A stretch of DNA of 64,000 bases. Origin: a bacterium. Its GTDB lineage: Bacteria > Planctomycetota > Planctomycetia > Isosphaerales > Isosphaeraceae. Position 1 is the stretch's first letter. Each line of letters starts with the position of its first letter. The DNA lies in the NCBI GenBank assembly GCA_016125085.1, contig WGMM01000008.1, positions 124,001 to 188,000 on the forward strand. Direction: 5' to 3'. Both the position numbers and the translations under genes were made by a program. Below the pieces are notes generated by a model. The model searched no databases. It saw only the letters and a list, made by a program, of their open reading frames with translations, and was not told the origin of the DNA. Of this stretch, positions 1-8,608 are shown piece by piece.

Positions 1-63
1 GAAATAAACTTGGTCGGCAATAGAAAATCATAAATGAAACGAGAGGGCATCAAATAGGCCGGG

Positions 64-3000
64 TCAGGGTGTCGAGCCCGGATAGATCAGCCTGCGTGCT
101 TCGTCGAAGTAGGTTTTCGTGTCCGCATCGTAAACGAAAGGAGGATTTGCCATCCACCCTGCTAATCGAGCATATGTGGCCTGTGCCTCAGCGATCTGGC
201 CGAGTTTCATTTGAGCCATCGCGATAAAAGCCAGATCGAATGGAAAGTCTCTGCCTTCCGACGCTTTCTTGTTCGACTCTAGCGATTTCGCGAGAATTCC
301 AAGCGCTTCCGCATAGCTACCGGAGCGATAAAGTGCGACCCCCAGAGTGTTGAGAAGAAGGCCGTCCGAGGGATTCACGGAGACGGCATTTCGGGCCAGA
401 TCGATCGCCCTTAAATATTGCTCAGGCATTCGGTCCGGACGGACAGCGATAAGCCACGCGAAATCGTTGTAAGCGACGCTTCTGTTTTCGTTGAAGTTTT
501 TGTCATCGGGGAATCTACGCTTGAGTTCCTCGAATTGAGCGATTAGTTTCGGGTAAAGTATTTCGCGATTTTCGACGGTCCGAATCCGCACTGTAGTCGT
601 TCCGAGCAAGCTCAGTAGTTTTTCGCGGAAGGAAGAATTCGCGGGAGAGGCGAAAAGTGCTTTTCGGTGGAATTCGATCGCATCGATCAACGAATCGACG
701 GCTTTAGCCGGATCCGATTCGGTCGCGGCGAAATCCTTCGATGATTCGCCCAAAGCGCATAAACAATTGGGATCGGCCGGGAATTTCGTAGCCAGCAAAT
801 CGCGAATTTCCTTGGCCTCGCGAAGACTTGTGAGTGCAGCTTTCGCTTCGCCTTGTTCGATTCGAATTGAGCCGATAAGACTCAATGCTCGAGCCTGGCC
901 CAATGCGGCGGCGGGGGTTGCGGGATCCTTAATGGCGATCGAGCCGAACAATTTTGCGGCTTTTTCGAGCTGTTCAATGGCACTTGTATAGTTTTTGCCG
1001 AGGGCCAGAATCTCACCGAATCGAAAAGAAAAATCCGCGAGCGTCATGGCATTTTCGGGACCTGCTTCCTGATTTGCTTCAAGAATCGGTTGGATTTCGC
1101 GAAATTTCGCCAGAGAAATCGCGTTCAGATTTTGCTGTATGCGTTCGAAATCCCTTTTCACTCTCGGGTTGTTGAACTTATCGAGCGAATCGGCGATCCC
1201 CGATATTTCCTGATTGACGACAATCGCCTGGCTTTTCGCCATGTCAGCCATGACATCAGCAAGTTTTTCGTTCCGTTCGGCTTTCGATTTCTGAACAATC
1301 GCGGCCGCTTCCTGACGTCTCGCCTCGTCTTCCTTCGCACGGGCGAGTTCGGCAAAATTCATTGCCTTGATCCTTTCCGTTTCAGCGATTTCTTTCTCCC
1401 TGCGGATATTATCGAGTGCGAGAAGGAGACGTTCTTCGCTGGCTTTCGCGGCTTCGGCATTAACCTCCGCAAGATCACGCTGGCGGCGCGCTTCCATAGC
1501 ATTGGCTTGAGCCGTGGCTTTTTCCTCAGCAAGACGGCTGGTATTGATCTGCTGCACTAGTCCGAAAACCGTTACGCCGGAGATGAGCGATATGATGGTA
1601 GTGATCACAGCCGAGCGATGCCGGCGTCCCCATCGGCGTGTTCGTTCGACCAGCGTCTCTCGATAGACCGAGACAGGCTCGTTCGCCAGCCAGCGTTCCA
1701 CATCGCGTGCCAGATCGCTGGCCGAGACGTAACGGTCAGCGGGTCTCGCTGCCGCTGCTTTGAGGCAAATCGCGGCCAGTGGCTTCGGAATGGCCGAATT
1801 GTGATTGCGTGGATCAGGCGTGATCGAGTGAACCTTCTGAATCAGGGCCCACTTATCGAACCGGTTCCATTCGTGATCCGCGATGAAAGCGTTGCGGCAT
1901 GTGAGCACCTGGTACAGGATCATTCCGAGGGAATATATATCTGTCCTCGTGTCCAGATTCTCAGGGTTACCGTCGTATTGTTCCGGAGCCATGTACCCAG
2001 GTGTACCTTTGGCACGAAACGAGCTTTCGTTGAGTTCCAGGTCAATCATGTCCTGGGTCAAAGGGCCAACCGAATCCATTTCGAAATCGTTCCGACGACT
2101 GACGGCCTTAGGAATAGCCAGCCCCCAGTCGATAAGAAGCGTTTCGCCATTTTTTCCGAGCATGACGTTTTTGGGTTTCAAATCCCTGTGAATGACGCCG
2201 CTATTGTGCGCGTATTCGACAGCTTCGCACACGTCGATGAAGCGTTCCAGGAGCTCTCGAAAATCGATATTCGCCTGTCCCGTCAGCCGCTTGAGTTTCA
2301 ATGGGGCCTTCGACCGATCTGAGCGAGTTTCACCGGCTTTGGGTGGTCTTTTCGCATCGACCGTCGCCGCGTCTGCGCCTTCCTGGACTTCGGACGCAGA
2401 GACTACAGGCCCGCTCGATTTATAGGGAAGAGTTGACTTCTGGTCGAAACGTGAATCGACCGGACTCAAGAGGGGACGCCCCGCATGAAAGTTCCGGATC
2501 GCCCTGTCCATGTCGATCTGGGAATCGATGAGCCGCATCGCGAAAAATGGCCAGCCGCCTTCCGTCTTTCCGGAGCCATAGATCGGAATAATGTTCGGAT
2601 GCTCTAGACGACCGTGGATCTTGCCTTCGTTTTCGAACCGCCTGCGTCGTTGTTCCAGAGCCTCTGGCGATTCGTTCCGCCGCAGTGGCTGCATGACTTT
2701 CACAGCCACTCGTCGATCCAGTTCCTCTTCGTCCCGACCTTCGAGAACGACCCCCATGCCCCCCTGCCCGATACGTCCGACAATCCGAAATCGGCCGAGT
2801 TTTCGGTTCTTCCATGAGTCGCCGTCCGAAGACGCCGTATTATCCTTCTCCGTCTCCTCACCGGCAGGCTTAGTGGAAAAATCGCCTTCGAACAAAACAG
2901 TCGAAGCGAACTGCCGATGGACGGAATCCACTGCTGATTCGGATAATCGATCGTACAAAGCGCGAAGTTCGGCAGATTCAAGCAGGCAGGCCTTCAGAGC

Positions 3001-3234
3001 AAGCCCGAGATCGCCCTTGTACCGGGATATGATGTCCCGCACATTCGAAGCAATGACTTCCAATTCCTCAGAATTCGGATTAGACCTGTCCGCCAGAATT
3101 TCGTACCAGGTTCGGGATTCCGACTCAGGCGCAGTCTTTATCGCATCGACAATCGATTGGACATCGAATAACTTTTGGGTCAGGGCAATGTGTGCCGCGA
3201 TCATGTTCATCGCGACGAGTTCGAATTGGCTCAT
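64..3234 (-). CDS. Membrane-anchored Ser/Thr protein kinase with coiled coil and TPR tail
   Basis: 1056 residues. An N-terminal helical region (about 1-140) precedes a Hanks-type kinase domain (about 148-515): glycine loop GQGGMG at 156-161, VAVKV lysine near 179, HRDLKPKN at 349-356, DWG in place of DFG at 369-371, and GTPGYMAPE at 410-418. About 80 residues (roughly 240-320), rich in charged and Ser residues, are inserted between the hinge and helix E. One membrane span follows at about 541-560, then a long Ala/Glu/Arg coiled coil (about 565-670) and a C-terminal TPR-like helical part. Catalytic residues look intact, so an active kinase with a C-terminal scaffold is expected. This architecture is common in planctomycetes; substrates cannot be inferred. 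The start has cat at 3232-3234; transcription runs off the left window edge side, with only 63 bases beyond the stop. Confidence 0.9.
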   Translation of the reverse strand: MSQFELVAMNMIAAHIALTQKLFDVQSIVDAIKTAPESESRTWYEILADRSNPNSEELEVIASNVRDIISRYKGDLGLALKACLLESAELRALYDRLSESAVDSVHRQFASTVLFEGDFSTKPAGEETEKDNTASSDGDSWKNRKLGRFRIVGRIGQGGMGVVLEGRDEEELDRRVAVKVMQPLRRNESPEALEQRRRRFENEGKIHGRLEHPNIIPIYGSGKTEGGWPFFAMRLIDSQIDMDRAIRNFHAGRPLLSPVDSRFDQKSTLPYKSSGPVVSASEVQEGADAATVDAKRPPKAGETRSDRSKAPLKLKRLTGQANIDFRELLERFIDVCEAVEYAHNSGVIHRDLKPKNVMLGKNGETLLIDWGLAIPKAVSRRNDFEMDSVGPLTQDMIDLELNESSFRAKGTPGYMAPEQYDGNPENLDTRTDIYSLGMILYQVLTCRNAFIADHEWNRFDKWALIQKVHSITPDPRNHNSAIPKPLAAICLKAAAARPADRYVSASDLARDVERWLANEPVSVYRETLVERTRRWGRRHRSAVITTIISLISGVTVFGLVQQINTSRLAEEKATAQANAMEARRQRDLAEVNAEAAKASEERLLLALDNIRREKEIAETERIKAMNFAELARAKEDEARRQEAAAIVQKSKAERNEKLADVMADMAKSQAIVVNQEISGIADSLDKFNNPRVKRDFERIQQNLNAISLAKFREIQPILEANQEAGPENAMTLADFSFRFGEILALGKNYTSAIEQLEKAAKLFGSIAIKDPATPAAALGQARALSLIGSIRIEQGEAKAALTSLREAKEIRDLLATKFPADPNCLCALGESSKDFAATESDPAKAVDSLIDAIEFHRKALFASPANSSFREKLLSLLGTTTVRIRTVENREILYPKLIAQFEELKRRFPDDKNFNENRSVAYNDFAWLIAVRPDRMPEQYLRAIDLARNAVSVNPSDGLLLNTLGVALYRSGSYAEALGILAKSLESNKKASEGRDFPFDLAFIAMAQMKLGQIAEAQATYARLAGWMANPPFVYDADTKTYFDEARRLIYPGSTP

Positions 3235-3444
3235 GGCGGCAAGACGGATATCTCGTATCTCGATCGAAAGTCAACATACGGGACGAGTTGGAGCGGGCGA
3301 ACGCCGGTACCACTGTTGCGGATCATTTTACGTGAGTCGAAGACCTTCCGAAAGAGTTCGCCCGAAATCAAAACCGGTTCGACCTCGAATGATTCCGGCT
3401 CATGGTCAAAGAAATCGTCGTCGACCGATTCTCGCTACCAGTTA

Positions 3445-4704
3445 TTATGGACTCATGCGTGCCCAATGCTTTCTCAGGACTTCCATCGCTTCGTCGAGCG
3501 GCAAAACCTCCAGGGGCTGCATTCCGCGAGATTTCAAGAGGCCGAGTCGCCGAAGTTTTTCGACAGCGTCACCGCACTGGAAATCGATGCGGATCTGCCG
3601 GACATCGTGGACGAATCGTTCCGCACGATGATCGAGCGTGGCGGCGTCAATCGATTCGCCTCGCGCGTTGGCATCATGGATCATCTTGAATGCGATCGCT
3701 GCCTCGGCATTCTCCTGTTCCCAGCCCATCTCGCAGATCCGCGTGATGCACAGCCTGTTGTTGCCCTGGGTCAGATAGAACAGGTTCGTGATCATCCTGT
3801 GCGTATGCTTGAGCTTGGCGTTGCGGAAGCCGCTGAACGATCGCCAGCCGGATGCCACCGGAACGGTCAGCAGCGAACCCAGGACGAGCGGATTCATCAG
3901 CGCCAGGATAGGCAGCGAGAGGACTTTCGAAACCAGGGTCGGCAGGCCGACGAGCACGGGCGATGCGACCGAGACCTTATCGAGCATGGGCATTCGGATT
4001 CGTGTCGCCTGTTCCGGCAGGTGCATCTCCAGCTCACGAAACGGAACCTCTTTGAATATCCTGAGATAGATTCGGTCGGACCGGGTCATCGGGCCCATTT
4101 CGACACCGTCGCGGAATTTGACCATCACGACAAGCCTGTGCCAGGCATGATGTGCGTGCATCTCCTTACGCCAGCCTCTGCGGAGCGTTCGGCGCGGGCG
4201 AGTCACGATGCATCGACCGCGGCCGTAGACGCGGATTTCGTCGAACACGTCGAAATTCGGCTCGTACTTCAGACGCAAGTCATTGTTCGAGCGAACGGCA
4301 TGCTGAATCACGTCGAATTCGACTCGCTGGAAATTCGCGGCTCGAAGGGCTTCTTCGAACTGTCGGATGAAGATGTCGAGCCGGTCAGCCTTATCCTCGC
4401 CAGGTGCCGGATGTTCTTCCGAAAGATAGGTGTGATCCGGGTCGAATGGCTGATAAAGTTCTCGCAACAGATCCCAGTTCAAGAACATCTGGGCTCGCTG
4501 AACGCGCCCTAGGGCGTCGAAGAATCGCGCCCAGCGAAGCCGTTCCGAATCGCCGAGACCATAGTCAGAAAGTAACATGGAATCGAGCAATTTACGGGAA
4601 AGCGGGACGTAATTCTGCACTCCGACATGACTTAACCGGCCCTTGGGATCGATTTCGAGATTTTCCGGCAGAATGTCCTCACCAGGGGCAAAGCTCATAA
4701 TCAT
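3445..4704 (-). CDS. DUF3754 (TMEM143-like) membrane protein
   Basis: 419 residues. The central and C-terminal parts resemble the DUF3754 family (related to eukaryotic TMEM143): a conserved charged stretch around residues 85-200, then a hydrophobic pair of helices at about 245-290 (VLVGLPTLVSKVLSLP and the following LALMNPLVLGSLL), and a soluble C-terminus. Family function is unknown. It lies 210 bases downstream of the divergently placed start of the TPR kinase on the same strand, with no clear operon partner. Assignment to DUF3754 is by recognition of overall pattern and the YLTQGNNRL/CEMGW region; no catalytic motif is visible. Confidence 0.7.
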   Translation of the reverse strand: MIMSFAPGEDILPENLEIDPKGRLSHVGVQNYVPLSRKLLDSMLLSDYGLGDSERLRWARFFDALGRVQRAQMFLNWDLLRELYQPFDPDHTYLSEEHPAPGEDKADRLDIFIRQFEEALRAANFQRVEFDVIQHAVRSNNDLRLKYEPNFDVFDEIRVYGRGRCIVTRPRRTLRRGWRKEMHAHHAWHRLVVMVKFRDGVEMGPMTRSDRIYLRIFKEVPFRELEMHLPEQATRIRMPMLDKVSVASPVLVGLPTLVSKVLSLPILALMNPLVLGSLLTVPVASGWRSFSGFRNAKLKHTHRMITNLFYLTQGNNRLCITRICEMGWEQENAEAAIAFKMIHDANARGESIDAATLDHRAERFVHDVRQIRIDFQCGDAVEKLRRLGLLKSRGMQPLEVLPLDEAMEVLRKHWARMSP

Positions 4705-4916
4705 GATTCCGTACGGCGGGTCAGGCCCAGGTTCGTGTTACGTCCGAACGCTGCCGCGAAGACTGCCGGTCGATCTCGAAGAACTCGCGACACCTGGCTC
4801 GGTAAGGGCCGGAGGGAACCTGGCCGATTGCCCTTAAACCTGAAGCCGATTCTCTTTAGTATATGACTTGTGGAAGATGCTCCGATAGACTCCGCAACAT
4901 CGAATACTCGGGAGCC

Positions 4917-5909
4917 ATGGACGAATCACCCCCATTGCGGCTGGGAATCATCGGTCTGGGCAAGCTGTGGGAAACACGGCACCGCCCTGCCCTGGAACGA
5001 ACTCGCGACAAATTCCGGGTTGTCGCGGTGTACGACCAGGTACTGGAACGAGGGCGGCGTACGGCGAACCAGCTGCGCTGCGACCCTGCCGAAGGCTTGA
5101 AGCAGATCGTCGAACATCCGAATATCGATGCGATCTGCCTGCTGGCACCTCAGTGGTTCGGCACTTACCCCATCGAACTTGCCGCACAGAGAAAATTGCC
5201 GGTTTATTCTTCGGTACCGATTCCGACTTTCGACGAAGCCCGCAGAATCGGTGAGGCGATCGAGTCGAATGGGATCAAATTCATGCCTGAGCTGGCTCGC
5301 CGGCAATATCCGGCGACTCGAAGACTCAAGGAACTTCTCACGACCAAACTCGGGCCAGTCCGTATGATCCTCGGCCAGACGCGTGTCGTCGCCTTCGACC
5401 GCTACGGCCAGCCTGGACCGACATCCCAGAATGCGCCTGTGTCGTTACGTTCAGACCCGATTTATTTTCTCATCGACTGGGCCCGACACGTGATCGGCGA
5501 AGAGCCGGTCTCCGTTCTGCAGACGGACGCCTCGATCGGCATGCTGGATAACCCGATCGAGGGAGACTTTCATTCGATCATCATGCGCTATCCGAGTGGC
5601 GCAGTCGCTCAAATGACATGCTATCGCCATCATCCGGCATACTGGGGAGACGCGGCCCGCATGCCACTCGGTCCAGGATATCAGGTTTTCTGCGAGAGAG
5701 GGATGGCTTATCTCGAGATGCCGGACCTGATCCGCTGGCATGACAACACAGGCTTCCATGAAGAACGCCTGCCGATGCAGCCTTCGCTAGGCGAATTGCT
5801 CGAAGGGCAATTTTATCGCCTCGTGCGGGACCTGCCCTACGAAGGCCCAGGCATTCGCGATGTGCTTGCGATCACACGTGTTCTGGACGGACACAGCGGA
5901 ACGCACTGA
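4917..5909 (+). CDS. Gfo/Idh/MocA-like oxidoreductase, atypical
   Basis: 330 residues from the ATG at 4917; an upstream in-frame ATG at 4863 would add 18 residues unlike the family. The N-terminus begins directly with a Rossmann strand and nucleotide loop (LGIIGLGKLWETRHRP), followed by AVYD at the end of beta2, as in NAD(P)-dependent Gfo/Idh/MocA dehydrogenases. The C-terminal alpha/beta half contains the GRAVAQMTCYRH-like region expected for the substrate domain. Odd feature: where the family normally has the EKP signature with the catalytic lysine, this protein reads PVYSSVPIPT, so the lysine seems missing. It may bind nucleotide or sugar without ordinary dehydrogenase chemistry. It lies 23 bases upstream of the glycosyltransferase gene and may be co-transcribed with it. 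Confidence 0.75.
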   Translation: MDESPPLRLGIIGLGKLWETRHRPALERTRDKFRVVAVYDQVLERGRRTANQLRCDPAEGLKQIVEHPNIDAICLLAPQWFGTYPIELAAQRKLPVYSSVPIPTFDEARRIGEAIESNGIKFMPELARRQYPATRRLKELLTTKLGPVRMILGQTRVVAFDRYGQPGPTSQNAPVSLRSDPIYFLIDWARHVIGEEPVSVLQTDASIGMLDNPIEGDFHSIIMRYPSGAVAQMTCYRHHPAYWGDAARMPLGPGYQVFCERGMAYLEMPDLIRWHDNTGFHEERLPMQPSLGELLEGQFYRLVRDLPYEGPGIRDVLAITRVLDGHSGTH

Positions 5910-5932
5910 AGCCCGCCCGGAGCACGCGGACC

Positions 5933-7642
5933 ATGGAAGAAGCCGAACAGCCCGGAGCAGACCGAACCAGTTTCGCACAAAGTCGGCCCAGGCTGCCCCT
6001 GATAATCGCGGCGTTCGTTTTGCCCGTCCTCGTCGGTACAGTGCTGTCCGGGGGCACAATTCGCGAAAATTCCGCCACTTACGACGAGGTAGCCTACGTG
6101 CGGATCGCATGCCGCTGGTGGCGTACAGGCGACCAGACGGAAATCACTCGCATGGGTTCGCCCGTGACGTTCTGGAAATGGCAGGCCCTGCCGGCACTGG
6201 TGATCATGGACGCCACGGGCCGGGGGCGCTGGATTGACGAACCGCGGCGATCGTTGCCGGATTCTCTCCCCTGGTTTCGGGCATCGGCGGCCTGGCTCTG
6301 GTTCGCGGGGCTCGGGATTGTCCAGCTCTGGTCCTATCGAGCTTACGGAACGTCGGCGGCCTTTTGCGCAGGTCTTTTGTACGCACTGGGGCCGAATCTT
6401 CGGGCGCATGGTTCGCTGATGACGATGGAGACACCGCTCTGGACCTTCATCGCCCTGGCGACGATGTGCCTTTGCGAATCGATCCGGACCGGACGCATCG
6501 GCTGGAGAGTGGCTTCAGGAGTCGCCGCCGGGGCCGCTTTCAGCATGAAGTTCACGGCCGTGGCACTGCCTGTATTGTTTGCAGGGATCGTCGCTGTACA
6601 TGAGATTTACGAGCGATCCGAAACGCCCGGCCCGATTCGCTCGAAAACGATCACGCATGCATCGATCAACGCCTTTCGCTTCGGATGCGGGTTCGCGCTT
6701 GTCATGATCCTGACGAATCTGGTACTGACAGGTTTCGCCACGATCGCACCGAGCGAACGAACAGGCCACCATCCCTGGCTCGAAAGCCGGTTTCATCCAG
6801 CGATCGCCGGAAACCTGGCTTCGGTACTGGAAACGCCACTCCCGGTCGACTGGGTGGGATTCGCGACCCAGATGAGACACCAGCGCAGCGGCGGGCCCAG
6901 CTATCTTCTGGGCGAAACTTCGAACCAGGGCTGGCCCTGGTATTATCTGGTAGCCATGCTCGTAAAATGCCCGCCAGTCATTCTGGGCATAATGGCGATT
7001 CGGCCCTGGCTGGCACGCCTTCAGGATCGGCCCGAGGAGTGGGTCGTTCCGCTTTTGTGCCTGGCCTTCATCGCGGCTGCATGCCTTTCTTCGAAAAGGA
7101 ATTACGGTTATCGCTACCTTCTCCCGCTGGCTCCGATTGCGATCGTATGGCTATCCGCAATTGCGGAGCAGCCGCGTCGTCGATTTCTGGCCATCTTCGC
7201 CGTTGCGGCAACAGCCTGGGCCACGGCATCAAGTCATCCGTATGAGCTGACTTATTTCAACGTTCTGGCGGGCGGCAACACCGGCGGACACCGGATCCTG
7301 GCCGATTCGAACCTTGACTGGGGTCAGGGCCTGATCGGATTCCGCAAGCTGCTCGCGGAGCGGCCTGAACTTAATGACATAACCCTTTTCGCTTTCGGAG
7401 ATATCGAGCCTGCTACCTACGGCCTGGAAGTCGAAAGCTATGGTGTCGATGCATCGGACAATGACGAGCATTTGCCGATGACGGTCCAGGACTGCCGTAC
7501 GAAATATGTGGCGATTTCATCGAGTCTGATCTTCGGCCCATGGGGGCCTAAGGGGTATTTCAGGCAATTCGAGAATGAGCCCCCGGTCGCGACGACGTCG
7601 GACGGCACGATTCGAGTCTATCGTCGACTTGCAGAACGATAA
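5933..7642 (+). CDS. Polytopic glycosyltransferase (GT39/ArnT-like)
   Basis: 569 residues with about ten or more hydrophobic segments. After a short cytoplasmic N-terminus and a first span (LPLIIAAFVLPVLVGTVL) comes the motif ATYDEVAYVRIA, matching the DE motif in the first extracytoplasmic loop of lipid-phosphate-sugar-dependent transferases (PMT/ArnT/GT-C fold), where the acidic pair binds metal or sugar phosphate. Near the C-terminus the sequence ADSNLDWGQGL is a familiar planctomycete feature of this group. Predicted role: transfer of a sugar from a polyprenyl-phosphate donor to protein or lipid at the membrane. The acceptor is unknown. The start ATG at 5933 lies 23 bases after the Gfo/Idh/MocA-like gene. 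Confidence 0.8.
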   Translation: MEEAEQPGADRTSFAQSRPRLPLIIAAFVLPVLVGTVLSGGTIRENSATYDEVAYVRIACRWWRTGDQTEITRMGSPVTFWKWQALPALVIMDATGRGRWIDEPRRSLPDSLPWFRASAAWLWFAGLGIVQLWSYRAYGTSAAFCAGLLYALGPNLRAHGSLMTMETPLWTFIALATMCLCESIRTGRIGWRVASGVAAGAAFSMKFTAVALPVLFAGIVAVHEIYERSETPGPIRSKTITHASINAFRFGCGFALVMILTNLVLTGFATIAPSERTGHHPWLESRFHPAIAGNLASVLETPLPVDWVGFATQMRHQRSGGPSYLLGETSNQGWPWYYLVAMLVKCPPVILGIMAIRPWLARLQDRPEEWVVPLLCLAFIAAACLSSKRNYGYRYLLPLAPIAIVWLSAIAEQPRRRFLAIFAVAATAWATASSHPYELTYFNVLAGGNTGGHRILADSNLDWGQGLIGFRKLLAERPELNDITLFAFGDIEPATYGLEVESYGVDASDNDEHLPMTVQDCRTKYVAISSSLIFGPWGPKGYFRQFENEPPVATTSDGTIRVYRRLAER

Positions 7643-7957
7643 CGATGGATCCGACTCCCTGGAAAGCACTTGCGATTCTGGTTCTCCAGTCAACCGGGAA
7701 GAATCCCGGGCCTGAATGTTCAGAATCCACATGTCTTTCATAGACATTGACAATGCGTCCTCTACAGATTCACTGATTCCGGCCGTTCAGGAAAACCGAT
7801 TCGGAAATCGACTTCGTTCTTGATTCGATCCAGGAGGTCGGGCAAGATAGTCGGCGTAATCGCCCAATCTCATCGAACCGGTACGACCCTCTTCCGGTTC
7901 TCCCGACCCTGGTCGTGAAATCCGATATCCTCTGAGAATCCGTGGGGAAATCTCGCA
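7643..7957. other. Intergenic region before the molybdenum hydroxylase operon
   Basis: 315 bases without a credible gene. It holds a short hairpin (CCGGGA/TCCCGG, 7694-7709) shortly after the glycosyltransferase stop, not followed by a T-run. The operon promoter should lie in the right half; a TTGACA at 7747-7752 has no convincing partner at the usual spacing, so no promoter is called. Confidence 0.5.
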
Positions 7958-8584
7958 ATGAGAGACAATGTGACTGACCCGAACGCCGCCAGCCGCCGGG
8001 ACTTTTTGCGAGGATCGAGCGTCGCCGCAGCGACAGCCGTCCTGACGCAGACTGCCCAGGTCGGTATGGACGAAGCCGCGGCCGAGGCTCTGGCCACCCA
8101 GCAGATCTCGGCCCAGAGCGGCACGATTTCCGTGACACTTCAAGTCAACGGCAAAGCCCTGAAGACGGAGATCGAGCCACGCAGCACGCTGCTGGACGTT
8201 CTTCGCCACAGGCTCGACGTGACCGGGCCGAAGAGGGTCTGCGATCGCGGCAGTTGCGGAGCATGCACGGTAATTCTCGACGGTCAGGCTGTCTATTCCT
8301 GCACGACTCTGGCGATCTCTTCGCAGGGCAAGACGATCCGCACGCTGGAATCGTTCGATACCGGCGAAGGCGGCGTTCCTCACGCTTTCCACCAGAACGA
8401 CGGCCTGATGTGCGGCTACTGCACACCCGGCTTCGTCACTGCCTGCCAGGCATTGCTGGAGAAGAACCCCAACCCGACTCTGGAAGAAGTCAAGAAGGGG
8501 CTCGACGGCAACATTTGCCGCTGCGGTACTTATGTGGGCGTGATCCAGGCAGCCCTGGACGCCGCCAAGGCCATCAAAGTCTGA
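7958..8584 (+). CDS. Molybdenum hydroxylase 2Fe-2S subunit with Tat signal
   Basis: 208 residues. The N-terminus carries a twin-arginine signal (SRRDFLRGSS, about residues 10-19) followed by a hydrophobic stretch ending near AEA, so the holoenzyme is probably assembled in the cytoplasm and exported. Two 2Fe-2S binding regions are visible: the plant-ferredoxin type (CDRGSCGACTV ... CTT) and the helical type (CGYCTPGF ... CRCGTY), the layout of the xanthine dehydrogenase / aldehyde oxidase small subunit. It transfers electrons from the Mo centre towards FAD. It is the first gene of a four-gene operon; the neighbouring large subunit starts 24 bases downstream behind AAAGGAG at 8594-8600. Best analogue by layout is the periplasmic PaoABC aldehyde dehydrogenase; the substrate is not known. 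Confidence 0.92.
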   Translation: MRDNVTDPNAASRRDFLRGSSVAAATAVLTQTAQVGMDEAAAEALATQQISAQSGTISVTLQVNGKALKTEIEPRSTLLDVLRHRLDVTGPKRVCDRGSCGACTVILDGQAVYSCTTLAISSQGKTIRTLESFDTGEGGVPHAFHQNDGLMCGYCTPGFVTACQALLEKNPNPTLEEVKKGLDGNICRCGTYVGVIQAALDAAKAIKV

Positions 8585-8608
8585 CAATTCGGGAAAGGAG
8601 ACACCCCC

